A stretch of 64,000 nt of DNA from Polaribacter gangjinensis (GCF_038024125.1 NZ_CP150662.1:1443501-1507500), one strand, 5' to 3'; numbered from the stretch's first letter, positions 25,625-36,246 are shown. Notes: generated by a model not told the origin, from the letters alone. A program made the numbers and translations.

Positions 25625-26785
25625 TTACATCAATTTTTTCATTGCTTTATACCATCTTTCAGGAATTTTATGCGCTGTTGCTTGCTGATAATCTTGATAT
25701 GTACATGGTATTAACGCATGCCTTTTAAATTTATTATCTGATAAAATTTGAACTTCTATCCACCATCTGCCAGTTTTGTGACTTTTGTAAAAAACCAATG
25801 GATCATCATCTTCTAATAAAACTGTAAATTTCTGATAATTTTCTTTGTTTGAGAACGGATAATCTTTCACTCTATAATTCACACCTTCAATAAAATACCA
25901 CATCATTTGCGCTATCAAACTGGCTGTTTGATGATTTTGATCGTATTTTGAATTGTATTCATAAATTCCGAAGGAAGAAACTTTATCACTCAAACCAGCA
26001 TATCTTGCAATTGCACAAATTTCATCTCCATAAAATCCATTTGGCGAAGCATTATTATTGGCTGGCGCATCACTTTGTTTTACTGCACCAATATCAATAG
26101 AAACAATATCTGCATCGCGAAAAGCAGGCTCAATATTTTCTAATTCTTTGGCTTTTCCTAATCTAAAAGTATCAAAATAAAGACTCTCTAATAAATCAAT
26201 TTCATCTTGCGGATTGAAATACGTTTGATATCCTACATTCGTATAATTGAATAAATTATTAGGCTCTTGCATGATGATTTTACTCAAATACGATTGTGAA
26301 GTCAATCCTTCTTCAAAACTTCCCAAATCAAAACGACTGTCAACAGCTGTAATATTTACAGTTTGCTCTAACGTATCATATGCGCGATAATTTACGTACG
26401 TAATATCTTGACCTCCTCCTAAAATTACTGGAATAATATTTTTTTTCAACAAATAATTGATGATTTCAGCCACAGCAAAATAGGTGTCATTTACTTCATT
26501 TCCTTTTAAAACATTTCCTAAATCTGCAATTTCAGTGTGCCAATCTCCAGGAAAAAGTTCGTAAAATTTTCTTCGGATGAAATGCAAATTATCACCACAT
26601 CCAAAATTATTTTCTGAATTACGATCTTCTTGAACACCAAAAATGGCAATTTTCACATTATCCAAATCAGGAAAACCTTCTCTTTGAGTATGAATTTGAA
26701 TTTTTCTACCAATACATGATGGCGAATGAAGCACCAAATGTGCAATGGCATGTTCTTCAACAGGGGTTAAAAAGGCTGTATTCAT
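25625..26785 (-). CDS. Arginase-fold protein with lost metal ligands (probable pseudoenzyme)
   Basis: 386 residues with the overall arginase/agmatinase/formimidoylglutamase fold: VILGGGQDITY (123-127 region), VDSRFDLG (149-155), SIDIGAV (229-235) and EYNSKYDQNHQTA (276-288). In active ureohydrolases these read GGxH, DAHxD and DxD. Here the first His is Q126, the His of DAHxD is R151 and the second Asp of DxD is G233; only D149, D153 and D231 remain of six Mn ligands. Automatic annotation would call this arginase or formimidoylglutamase, but catalysis of that kind looks excluded. It lies 33 nt downstream of topA and 101 nt upstream of gldK on one strand, so it may be co-expressed with the T9SS core. 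Confidence 0.85.
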   Translation of the reverse strand: MNTAFLTPVEEHAIAHLVLHSPSCIGRKIQIHTQREGFPDLDNVKIAIFGVQEDRNSENNFGCGDNLHFIRRKFYELFPGDWHTEIADLGNVLKGNEVNDTYFAVAEIINYLLKKNIIPVILGGGQDITYVNYRAYDTLEQTVNITAVDSRFDLGSFEEGLTSQSYLSKIIMQEPNNLFNYTNVGYQTYFNPQDEIDLLESLYFDTFRLGKAKELENIEPAFRDADIVSIDIGAVKQSDAPANNNASPNGFYGDEICAIARYAGLSDKVSSFGIYEYNSKYDQNHQTASLIAQMMWYFIEGVNYRVKDYPFSNKENYQKFTVLLEDDDPLVFYKSHKTGRWWIEVQILSDNKFKRHALIPCTYQDYQQATAHKIPERWYKAMKKLM

Positions 26786-26818
26786 GTATTATTTTTGCAG
26801 TCGCAAGATAGTAAATCC

Positions 26819-29305
26819 TTATTTCTTTTTTGCAGTCGCTTTCTTTTTTACTGGTTTTTTCTTTGGCGTTTTTGCTTCTACTAATTCAACTGCCTTTTCT
26901 TTGGTCAACTTTTCGATGTTGGTAGTTTTTGGCAACTCAATTTTTATTTTTCCTTTCAAGATATGAAAACGACCCCATCTTGCTTTTTCAACTACAATAC
27001 CAACATCTTGCCAGTCGTAAATTACTTTATCTAGCTCTTTTTGTTTTTTATCTTCTATCAACTCAACAATATCTCCTTTTGATAAGTTTTCGAAATCGTA
27101 TTTTTTAGATACATTGATAAAAATATTGTTCCATTTTAAGAAAGGACCAAAACGTCCAACACCTTTTTGTACTGGTAAATTCTCGTAAGTGGCAACTGGA
27201 GCATCAGCTTTTTGTTTGGCAATAATCAATTCTTTGGCTCTTTCTAAATCCACTTCCATAGGATTTTCATTTCTGTCTAAAGAAACAAATAGATCTCCGA
27301 ATTTCACATAAGGTCCAAAACGTCCGTTAGAAACAATAACATCTTCATTTTGAAATTTACCCAATGTTTTAGGCAATAAAAATAATTCAAGCGCTTCTTC
27401 TAGAGTAATTGTTCCTAAATTTTGATCAGGATTTAAACTTGCAAATTGCTTTTCATCATCATCAGGAGCACCAATTTGAGCCATTGCACCAAATTTTCCT
27501 AAACGAACTAAAACTGTTTTTCCTGTTTCAGGATGCACTCCTAAGATTCGCTCACCACTTTCTCTTTCCGCATTTTCTTTTACATCCTCTACATTATCGT
27601 GGAATTTTTTATAAAAATCACGAATCATGGCTGTCCAATTTTCTGTTCCTTCTGAAATGTCATCAAAAGACGATTCTACTTTTGCGGTAAATCCGAAGTC
27701 TAAAATGGATGAAAAATTGGCTACTAAAAAGTCGTTTACGATATTTCCAATATCAGTTGGAACTAATTTTCCTTTATCAGCTCCTGTTTTTTCTGATAAA
27801 ATTTTACTAGAAACAGTTCCTTTTTTCAGACTGATTTGTTCATACTCTCTTAATTCTCCTTCATTTTGACCTTTTTCTACATACCCTCTTTTTTGAATGG
27901 TAGAAATTGTTGGTGCATAGGTTGAAGGACGTCCAATACCTAATTCTTCTAATTGTTTTACCAAAGATGCTTCTGTAAAACGATAAGGTGGCGTTGAAAA
28001 ACGCTGAGTTGCGTTGATATATTGATAGCCTAATTTTTCATTAACGAATAAGTTTGGTAACATGCCATCTTGCTCTTCATCCTCATTATCATTGCCTTCT
28101 AAATATACTTTTAGAAAACCATCAAACTGAATCATTTCGCCATTTGCTGTGAAAATTTTATCATTTGCATTATTTTCGATTCTTACATTGGTTCTCTCCA
28201 AAAGCGCATCACTCATTTGCGATGCTAAAGTTCTTTTCCAGATCAAATCGTACAATCTGTCTTGATCACTTTCAACATCTATAGCATGCATTTCCATGTT
28301 TGTTGGTCTAATTGCTTCGTGAGCTTCTTGAGCACCTTTCGCTTTCGATTTAAAAACTCTCGGAAAACTATATTCTTTTCCATAATAATTGGTAATTTCT
28401 TTGGCAGCAGCATTTCTGGCCTCAACAGATAAATTTACACTATCTGTTCTCATATAAGTAATCAATCCTGCTTCATACAAACGTTGTGCAACTTGCATGG
28501 TTCTTGAAACAGCAAAACCTAATTTTCTAGATGCCTCTTGTTGCAAGGTTGATGTTGTAAATGGTGCAGCTGGCGATTTTGTTGCTGGTTTTTTTGATAA
28601 ATCAGCAATAGAAAATATAGCATTTTTACAAGATGTTAAAAATTCTTGTGCTTCCTCTTTTGTATCAAAATTTTTAGGAATGGTTGCTTTAAATGTTTTT
28701 CCTTCAGAATTTAAAAATTCAGCAATAACCTTATAATAGGTTTCTGAAACAAATTCTTGAATGCTTCTTTCTCTTTCAACAATCAATCTTACAGCTACTG
28801 ATTGCACCCTTCCTGCTGACAAACCACCTTTTACCTTTCGCCATAAAACGGGTGATAATTCATAGCCTACAAGTCTATCCAACACTCTTCGTGCTTGTTG
28901 AGCATTCACCATATTATAATCAATGTCTCTCGGATTTTCAACGGCTTTTAGAATGGCGTTTTTAGTAATCTCATGAAAAACAATACGTTTTGTTTTGGCA
29001 TCTTTTAATTCTAATTGCTCTTTTAAATGCCATGCAATTGCCTCTCCTTCACGATCCTCATCACTCGCTAACCAAATTGTATCAGCTTTATCAGCTAATT
29101 TTTTTAGTTTATCAACCAATGCTATTTTATCATCAGAAACTATATATTTTGGTGAGAAATCTCCTTCAATATCAATTCCAATTTCTTTAGAGGGTAAATC
29201 TGCAATATGCCCATAGCTGGATTCAACTTGAAAATCTTTTCCAAGAAATTTTTCAATGGTTTTTGCTTTTGCAGGAGACTCAACAATAACTAAATTTTTT
29301 GCCAT
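26819..29305 (-). CDS. topA: DNA topoisomerase I (type IA)
   Basis: 828 residues. Relaxes negative supercoils by cutting one strand. The Toprim domain holds E9 (VIVESPAKAK) and the acidic triad D82/D84/E86 in SDEDREGEA. The catalytic tyrosine is Y284 in GLITYMRTDS. After the core come C-terminal topoisomerase repeats, but no Cys4 zinc fingers are seen, unlike E. coli TopA. The last 20 or so residues are almost all Lys/Pro/Ala/Thr, a basic DNA-binding tail common in this phylum. A good -7 element stands at 29359-29366. The arginase-like gene follows after 33 nt. Confidence 0.96.
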   Translation of the reverse strand: MAKNLVIVESPAKAKTIEKFLGKDFQVESSYGHIADLPSKEIGIDIEGDFSPKYIVSDDKIALVDKLKKLADKADTIWLASDEDREGEAIAWHLKEQLELKDAKTKRIVFHEITKNAILKAVENPRDIDYNMVNAQQARRVLDRLVGYELSPVLWRKVKGGLSAGRVQSVAVRLIVERERSIQEFVSETYYKVIAEFLNSEGKTFKATIPKNFDTKEEAQEFLTSCKNAIFSIADLSKKPATKSPAAPFTTSTLQQEASRKLGFAVSRTMQVAQRLYEAGLITYMRTDSVNLSVEARNAAAKEITNYYGKEYSFPRVFKSKAKGAQEAHEAIRPTNMEMHAIDVESDQDRLYDLIWKRTLASQMSDALLERTNVRIENNANDKIFTANGEMIQFDGFLKVYLEGNDNEDEEQDGMLPNLFVNEKLGYQYINATQRFSTPPYRFTEASLVKQLEELGIGRPSTYAPTISTIQKRGYVEKGQNEGELREYEQISLKKGTVSSKILSEKTGADKGKLVPTDIGNIVNDFLVANFSSILDFGFTAKVESSFDDISEGTENWTAMIRDFYKKFHDNVEDVKENAERESGERILGVHPETGKTVLVRLGKFGAMAQIGAPDDDEKQFASLNPDQNLGTITLEEALELFLLPKTLGKFQNEDVIVSNGRFGPYVKFGDLFVSLDRNENPMEVDLERAKELIIAKQKADAPVATYENLPVQKGVGRFGPFLKWNNIFINVSKKYDFENLSKGDIVELIEDKKQKELDKVIYDWQDVGIVVEKARWGRFHILKGKIKIELPKTTNIEKLTKEKAVELVEAKTPKKKPVKKKATAKKK

Positions 29306-29358
29306 TTTTTTTGATTTGTAGCTAAAAACACGCTGTTTCAGTGTTTCATTATGGACTG

Positions 29359-29366
29359 CAAAAGTA
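29359..29366 (-). promoter_or_regulatory. -7 promoter element of topA
   Basis: Minus-strand TACTTTTG with a following C; predicted leader about 49 nt. The 13-nt context TACATACTTTTGC is identical to that of the ABC-F promoter at 19445-19457. Confidence 0.6.
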
Positions 29367-29472
29367 TGTAGTTTTTTTTTAATTCAAATTTATTCTTAAA
29401 ATTTCGTTTCGATTTAACAAAAGACACATATATTTTTTCTGCCAATTTGTCATAGAAAACGAATTTTGGTTG

Positions 29473-29480
29473 TATCTTTG
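29473..29480 (+). promoter_or_regulatory. -7 promoter element of miaB
   Basis: TATCTTTG followed by C. A TTTG at 29446-29449 lies 23 nt upstream and may be the -33 element. Predicted leader about 23 nt before the ATG at 29508. Confidence 0.6.
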
Positions 29481-29507
29481 CAAACCATTTAAAGGTAAAT
29501 TGAACAC

Positions 29508-30962
29508 ATGGAATCTGTTGAAAAAGTAATTGACGAAAGACTACAAGGTAAAGCACTTGTAACACAATCTAGAGAAGGTAATACAAAGAAATTATTCATC
29601 GAAAGTTACGGCTGCCAAATGAATATGAATGACAGTGAAATTGTTGCCTCAATTCTTGCTGATCAAGGATTTAATACTACTCAAGTATTAGAAGAAGCTG
29701 ATTTAGTCTTGGTAAATACCTGCTCTATTCGCGAAAAGGCAGAAACTACAGTTCGCAATCGCTTAAAAAAATACAATGCTGTTAAAAAAATCAATAAAAA
29801 CATGAAAGTGGGTGTTTTGGGTTGTATGGCAGAACGTTTGAAAGAAAAATTTTTAGAAGAAGAAAAAATTGTTGATTTGGTTGTTGGACCAGATGCTTAT
29901 AGAGATTTACCCAATTTACTAGAAGAAATTGAAGCTGGAAGAGATGCTGTAAATGTCATTTTATCAAAAGACGAAACGTATGGTGATGTATCTCCAGTTC
30001 GTTTAAATTCAAACGGAGTTTCTGCATTTGTCTCTATTACAAGAGGTTGTGATAATATGTGTACTTTTTGTGTGGTTCCTTTTACACGTGGTCGTGAAAG
30101 AAGTCGCGATCCACAGAGTATCATAGAAGAAATTAGAAGTATGGTCACCAACAATTACAAAGAAATTACCTTATTAGGACAAAATGTTGACAGTTACCTT
30201 TGGTTTGGTGGTGGTTTGAAAAAAGATTTCAATAAAGCATCAGAAATGGCGCAAGCTACTGCAGTTGATTTTGCTCAATTGTTAGACATGTGTGCTACCG
30301 AATTTCCAAAAACACGTTTTCGCTTTTCAACTTCCAATCCACAAGACATGAGTTTGGATGTAATTAAAGTAATGGCAAAACACAAAAATATTTGCAAATA
30401 CACTCATTTACCTGTACAAAGTGGGAGTAACAGAATGTTAAAAGCCATGAACAGACAACATACTCGTGAAGAATACATGCAATTGGTGGATAATATTTTT
30501 AAAATAATTCCAGAAATGGCATTGTCTCAAGACATGATTGTTGGATTTTGTGGCGAAACAGAAGAAGATCATCAAGATACATTGAATTTGATGGAATACG
30601 TAAAATATGACTTCGGATTTATGTTTGCCTACTCTGAAAGACCAGGAACCTTAGCAGCAAAAAAAATGGTTGATGATGTTCCTGAAGAAGTGAAAAAAAG
30701 ACGTTTAGAAGAAGTGATTGCCTTACAACAAAAGCACGCATTGTTTAGAACACAACAACATTTAGGAAAAGTAGAAGAAGTGTTGATTGAAGGCGTTTCT
30801 AAGAAAAATCCGAATGAATGGAAAGGAAGAAATACCCAAAATACAGTGATTGTTTTTCCAAAAGAACATTATAAATTAGGAGATTTTGTAATGGTAAAAG
30901 TAGAAGATTGCACCTCTGCTACTTTAAGAGGAACTGCTGTTGGATATTCTGATAATAACTAA
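29508..30962 (+). CDS. miaB: tRNA-2-methylthio-N6-dimethylallyladenosine synthase
   Basis: 484 residues, radical-SAM methylthiotransferase that adds the 2-methylthio group to i6A37 in tRNAs reading UNN codons. The N-terminal UPF0004 domain supplies cluster ligands C36 (SYGCQMN), C72 (NTCSIR) and C106 (LGCMAE). The radical-SAM cluster is C181/C185/C188 in GCDNMCTFCVVPF. A TRAM RNA-binding domain ends the protein (about 415-480). The first 25 residues before the fold are longer than in E. coli, common in this phylum. It is followed by the sigma-54 activator 98 nt later. Confidence 0.96.
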   Translation: MESVEKVIDERLQGKALVTQSREGNTKKLFIESYGCQMNMNDSEIVASILADQGFNTTQVLEEADLVLVNTCSIREKAETTVRNRLKKYNAVKKINKNMKVGVLGCMAERLKEKFLEEEKIVDLVVGPDAYRDLPNLLEEIEAGRDAVNVILSKDETYGDVSPVRLNSNGVSAFVSITRGCDNMCTFCVVPFTRGRERSRDPQSIIEEIRSMVTNNYKEITLLGQNVDSYLWFGGGLKKDFNKASEMAQATAVDFAQLLDMCATEFPKTRFRFSTSNPQDMSLDVIKVMAKHKNICKYTHLPVQSGSNRMLKAMNRQHTREEYMQLVDNIFKIIPEMALSQDMIVGFCGETEEDHQDTLNLMEYVKYDFGFMFAYSERPGTLAAKKMVDDVPEEVKKRRLEEVIALQQKHALFRTQQHLGKVEEVLIEGVSKKNPNEWKGRNTQNTVIVFPKEHYKLGDFVMVKVEDCTSATLRGTAVGYSDNN

Positions 30963-31060
30963 TATCCCATCATTTCCTTCCCAAAAAGAAAGTAACAGTT
31001 GTAAAAAAACAAAATATAAAGTTTAGTATTTTTCCTCTTTGGGGAAATTAAAAGGGGCTT

Positions 31061-32287
31061 ATGGAAGATTTACAAGCATTAAAACAACGTTTTGGCATCA
31101 TAGGAAATGATGTGCATCTCAATATGGCTTTGGAGAAAGCTGTAAGAGTTGCTCCTACTGACATTTCTGTGCTGGTTACTGGTGAAAGTGGTGTTGGAAA
31201 AGAAAATATTCCTAAAATTATACATCAATTATCACACAGAAAACATGCAAAATACATTGCTGTAAACTGTGGAGCAATCCCTGAGGGAACTATAGATAGT
31301 GAATTATTTGGACATGAAAAAGGGGCTTTTACTGGCGCAACTCAAGACAGGAAAGGCTATTTTGAAGTGGCTGATGGGGGTACAATTTTTTTAGATGAAG
31401 TGGGTGAATTGCCTTTAACAACTCAAGTAAGGTTATTACGTGTTTTAGAAAATGGCGAATTTATAAAAGTAGGTTCATCCATCGTGCAAAAAACCGATGT
31501 AAGAATTGTAGCTGCCACCAACGTAAACATGTTTCAAGCAATTGAAAAAGAACGTTTTAGAGAAGATTTATATTACAGATTGAGTACTGTAGAAATTCAT
31601 CTTCCTGCACTTAGAGAACGCAATCAAGATATTCACCTATTATTTCGAAAATTTGCTTCGGATTTTGCTCAGAAATACAGAATGCCAGCTGTAAGATTAG
31701 AAGATGATGCAGTACAAGTTTTACTAAATTATCGTTTTCCAGGAAACATTCGTCAACTAAAAAATTTAGCAGAACAAATATCTGTAATTGAAGAAAGTAG
31801 AAACATTTCTGCATCAAAATTACAACTATATTTACCTGACAATAAAGGAAATCTACCCGCAATTATTGGAGGTTCAAAAAAAGAAAATGATTTTTCAAAT
31901 GAGCGTGATATCATGTACAAAATTTTATTTGACATGCGGAATGACATCAACGATTTGAAAAAATTGACCTTAGATTTATTGAACAATGAGAATATTGAAG
32001 AAGTTCAGCAAGAAAATCATCAATTGATTGAAAAAATCTACGGAAATAAAGAACCAAAAAGTTCGAATATTGAGGTGTTAAACATCCCACAAAAAGTCGC
32101 TGTTGAAAAAAATTATGATTTCATTGAGACCATTGAAGAAGACGAAAGTTTATCCCTACAAGACAAAGAAATCGAAATGATCAAACGTTCTTTAGAAAAA
32201 AATAATAATAAACGTAAATTAGCAGCGAAAGAATTGGGCATTTCTGAAAGAACGTTGTATCGAAAAATAAAACAATACGATTTATAA
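31061..32287 (+). CDS. Sigma-54-dependent transcriptional activator without an N-terminal sensor domain
   Basis: 408 residues. The AAA+ domain starts almost at once: Walker A GESGVGKE (41-48), the sigma-54-contacting loop GAFTGA (88-93) and Walker B GGTIFLDEVG (106-115). There is no receiver, GAF or PAS domain in front, so control must come from elsewhere or from expression. A linker of about 90 residues with a helical, Leu-rich stretch follows, then a Fis-type helix-turn-helix (about 365-405, AAKELGISERTLYRKIKQY). Targets are unknown. A sigma-54-like sequence lies upstream of groES in this window (34074-34090). It is followed by lptE-secG genes in the same direction. Confidence 0.92.
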   Translation: MEDLQALKQRFGIIGNDVHLNMALEKAVRVAPTDISVLVTGESGVGKENIPKIIHQLSHRKHAKYIAVNCGAIPEGTIDSELFGHEKGAFTGATQDRKGYFEVADGGTIFLDEVGELPLTTQVRLLRVLENGEFIKVGSSIVQKTDVRIVAATNVNMFQAIEKERFREDLYYRLSTVEIHLPALRERNQDIHLLFRKFASDFAQKYRMPAVRLEDDAVQVLLNYRFPGNIRQLKNLAEQISVIEESRNISASKLQLYLPDNKGNLPAIIGGSKKENDFSNERDIMYKILFDMRNDINDLKKLTLDLLNNENIEEVQQENHQLIEKIYGNKEPKSSNIEVLNIPQKVAVEKNYDFIETIEEDESLSLQDKEIEMIKRSLEKNNNKRKLAAKELGISERTLYRKIKQYDL

Positions 32288-32291
32288 AGTG

Positions 32292-32345
32292 TTCAAAATT
32301 TAAAGTCTAAAATTCAAGGTTAAGCTTTGAACTTTAAATTTTGAA
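32292..32345. repeat. Long A/T-rich inverted repeat between the activator gene and lptE
   Basis: Arms TTCAAAATTTAAAGT (32292-32306) and its exact complement (32331-32345) flank a 24-nt centre that can pair further (TCAAG/CTTTGA). It starts 5 nt after the activator stop. It could be a processing site or weak terminator. Similar words occur at 7852-7870. Confidence 0.5.
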
Positions 32346-32367
32346 TTTTGAATTTTAAACTGATAGC

Positions 32368-32874
32368 ATGAAAAAACTACTATATATTTCCATTTTCGCA
32401 ATCACAAGTTTGCTAATGATTGCTTGTGGTGCCTATTCATTTACTGGTGGAAATACTGGAGATGCCAAAACCATTCAAATTGATTTTTTTCCAAATCAAG
32501 CCCCTTTAGTTGAACCTGCTTTAACACAGCGTTTTACAAACGATTTGCAAGATTTATTTACACGTCAAACCAATTTAACATTGACAAACGCTAATGGAGA
32601 TTTGCATTTTAGTGGAGAAATTACTGATTTTAGAGTAACTCCAATGAGTGGTACATCAGATCAAACTGCCGCTCAAAACAGGTTGACAGTTTCTGTAAAT
32701 GTCCGTTTTGTAAACAAGCTGGTTGAAAAAGATAATTTCGAGAAAACCTTTTCATTTTATTCAGATTATGATGCAAATGCGCAATTAACAGGAGCTGTTT
32801 TAGAAAATGCACTAGATGAAATTGTTGAACGAATTACACAAGATATTTTCAACGCTTCTGTAGCAAAATGGTAA
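32368..32874 (+). CDS. lptE: LptE-family outer-membrane lipoprotein (LPS assembly)
   Basis: 168 residues. The lipobox LLMIAC places the lipidated cysteine at residue 20, followed by GAYSFTGG as in Bacteroidota LptE. The fold is expected to plug the LptD barrel that inserts lipopolysaccharide into the outer leaflet. LHFSGEITDF and the NRLTVSVNVRFVNK strand pattern are typical. No lptD gene is in the window. It lies 12 nt before the next gene and belongs to the lptE-TPR-secG unit. Confidence 0.85.
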   Translation: MKKLLYISIFAITSLLMIACGAYSFTGGNTGDAKTIQIDFFPNQAPLVEPALTQRFTNDLQDLFTRQTNLTLTNANGDLHFSGEITDFRVTPMSGTSDQTAAQNRLTVSVNVRFVNKLVEKDNFEKTFSFYSDYDANAQLTGAVLENALDEIVERITQDIFNASVAKW

Positions 32875-32886
32875 AAATCTAAGCAG

Positions 32887-33642
32887 ATGAAAAAAGGAAG
32901 TTTTTTAGACATATTGCAAAAAAATAGCCCAATTCAACAGGTAGAAACTGCTGAATTAAAAGGGATTATTGATGCTTTTCCATATTTTCAATCAGCCAGA
33001 GCTTTGTATTTGAAAGGATTAAAAAATCAAGAAAGTTTTAAATACAATAACGAACTAAAAATCACAGCAGCTTATACCACAGATAGAACTGTTTTGTTTG
33101 ATTTTATCACAGCTGCTAATTTTGATAATCCCCAAAAAGACATTCATCAACAACTTAAAGAAAAGATTTCTGAAGAGAAAAAAATAGAAGTTCAAGAGAT
33201 TCAACAAACATCAATTATTGAAAATTCATCCGAAGAAATAGAAGAAAAACTATCGATTGGAAAACCTATCTCTTTTAAAAGTTCTGAGACTTATTCTTTC
33301 AATCAATGGCTGCAATTAGCCTCAAAAAAACCAATTGAAAGAATAGAAAATACAGCTTCAAAAATTGCACCTGAAAAAGAAGAAATTATCGAAAAGTTTA
33401 TTCAAAACAATCCTAAAATAATTCCACTTCCAAAAGACAAAAATATCATAGTTACGGTTGAAGAGACCAAACCAGATTCGTCTTTAATGACCGAAACTTT
33501 GGCAAAAGTATATTTAGAACAAAAAAAATATGAAAATGCAATTCAAGCTTACCGAATTTTAAGTTTGAAATATCCAGAAAAAAGTGGTTTCTTTGCAGAC
33601 CAAATTAAAAGAGTACAAATTTTACAAAAATACAAACAATGA
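32887..33642 (+). CDS. Hypothetical protein with C-terminal TPR-like helices
   Basis: 251 residues, no signal peptide or membrane segment. The N-terminal ~85 residues (SFLDILQKNSPIQQVE ... IIDAFPYFQSARALYLKGLK) form a conserved helical block seen in flavobacterial proteins at this locus; the middle is Glu/Lys-rich and variable; the C-terminal 40 residues (ETLAKVYLEQKKYENAIQAY) look like a tetratricopeptide hairpin. Function unknown. It sits between lptE (12 nt) and secG (4-nt overlap, ATGA), so it is probably translated in step with SecG. Confidence 0.75.
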   Translation: MKKGSFLDILQKNSPIQQVETAELKGIIDAFPYFQSARALYLKGLKNQESFKYNNELKITAAYTTDRTVLFDFITAANFDNPQKDIHQQLKEKISEEKKIEVQEIQQTSIIENSSEEIEEKLSIGKPISFKSSETYSFNQWLQLASKKPIERIENTASKIAPEKEEIIEKFIQNNPKIIPLPKDKNIIVTVEETKPDSSLMTETLAKVYLEQKKYENAIQAYRILSLKYPEKSGFFADQIKRVQILQKYKQ

Positions 33643-33962
33643 ATTATACCGCATTTTTAATTCTGATTTTGATTGTAGCTGTTGCATTAATATTAATTGT
33701 GATGGTACAAAATCCTAAAGGAGGAGGACTATCTTCTTCTTTTGGTGGTGGAGCACAAACTTTAGGAGGTGTTCAAAATACCAATAATTTTCTTGACAGA
33801 ACAACTTGGACATTGGCAATTGCAATGTTTGCGTTGATTTTATTAGCGAATTTTGCCATTCCAAGAGAAGGAGAGAAAGATTTTAAATTAGACAAAACTT
33901 TAGATGGAGTTGAGTCAACTGCTCCAAAAACTACAAATACAACAAACGATACGCTGAAATAA
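33639..33962 (+). CDS. secG: Preprotein translocase subunit SecG
   Basis: 107 residues. Two membrane helices (about 3-22 and 53-70) flank the Gly/Ser-rich loop MVQNPKGGGLSSSFGGGAQTLGG, which is diagnostic of SecG. It speeds translocation through SecYEG. The C-terminal tail is hydrophilic and Thr-rich. The ATG overlaps the previous gene's TGA by 4 nt. A strong terminator follows at 33984-34012. Confidence 0.95.
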   Translation: MNYTAFLILILIVAVALILIVMVQNPKGGGLSSSFGGGAQTLGGVQNTNNFLDRTTWTLAIAMFALILLANFAIPREGEKDFKLDKTLDGVESTAPKTTNTTNDTLK

Positions 33963-33983
33963 GCTACCGTTTTTAGACAAAAA

Positions 33984-34012
33984 AATGCCAACGAAAATGA
34001 CACGTTGGCATT
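33984..34012 (+). terminator. Terminator after secG
   Basis: A 10-bp stem AATGCCAACG with CGTTGGCATT and a 9-nt loop is followed by seven T residues. It closes the lptE-secG transcript and separates it from groESL. Confidence 0.85.
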
Positions 34013-34057
34013 TTTTTTTACCATTCAGAAAATCAAAAAAGAGAATCAACGAAAAAA

Positions 34058-34104
34058 TGTCAGTTTCATCAAATTGGCATAGTTTCTGACTAATCTAGAA
34101 ACTG
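34058..34104 (+). promoter_or_regulatory. Candidate regulatory region of groESL
   Basis: The region holds GTCAG (34059-34063) facing CTGAC (34086-34090), AGTTTCT (34081-34087) facing AGAAACT (34097-34103), and a CAGTTTC word at 34061-34067. TTGGCATAGTTTCTGAC at 34074-34090 resembles a sigma-54 site (GG, ten bases, GA instead of GC). No CIRCE element (TTAGCACTC/GAGTGCTAA) is present. Confidence 0.4.
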
Positions 34105-34140
34105 AAAAAAATATTTAAATCACTAAAATTTATATAAAAA

Positions 34141-34416
34141 ATGGGAGTAAACATTAAACCTTTAGCAGACAGAGTTCTTGTAGAACCTGCTCCAGCAGAA
34201 ACAAAAACCGCTTCAGGAATTATCATTCCAGACAATGCAAAAGAAAAACCTCAAAAAGGAACTGTTGTTGCCATTGGAAATGGAAAAAAAGACGAGCCAT
34301 TAACCGTAAAAGTTGGTGACACTGTTTTGTATAGTAAATACGGAGGAACAGACTTAAAATTAGAAGGAAAAGATTATTTGATGATGCGTGAATCTGATAT
34401 TTTAGCAATTATCTAA
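34141..34416 (+). CDS. groES: Co-chaperonin GroES
   Basis: 91 residues, the heptameric lid of GroEL. It shows the usual [12 protein letters not shown] start, the mobile loop region ([21 protein letters not shown]) with its Ile-Ile-Ile contact, and the end [13 protein letters not shown]. It is 70 nt upstream of groEL in the same direction; the gap contains a small dyad GTTTAC/GTAAAC (34424-34442). The ATG is preceded by a long A/T-rich leader. Confidence 0.97.
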   Translation: MGVNIKPLADRVLVEPAPAETKTASGIIIPDNAKEKPQKGTVVAIGNGKKDEPLTVKVGDTVLYSKYGGTDLKLEGKDYLMMRESDILAII

Positions 34417-34456
34417 AAAATCAGTTTACAGTTTCAGTAAACAGTAAAACAAATAA

Positions 34457-36118
<1,662 letters not shown>

Positions 36119-36141
36119 AAATCATCAAAATATTTATTTAC

Positions 36142-36174
36142 AAAAATCCGTTAGAAAATTTCTAACGGATTTTT
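36142..36174 (+). terminator. Terminator after groEL
   Basis: Arms of 16 nt (AAAAATCCGTTAGAAA and its complement) are nearly contiguous and followed by a T-tract. It lies 23 nt after the groEL stop. Confidence 0.85.
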
Positions 36175-36246
36175 TTATTGTATTTTTTAATTTTAGGCAT
36201 AATTATTGATAATTTTTCAATGATTTAAACTAAACACCAAAACATT

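Noticed and set aside
29338..29565. 75-codon minus-strand frame between topA and miaB
   Set aside because: It crosses both mapped -7 elements and the miaB start, has no family match and looks like a translation of promoter DNA.
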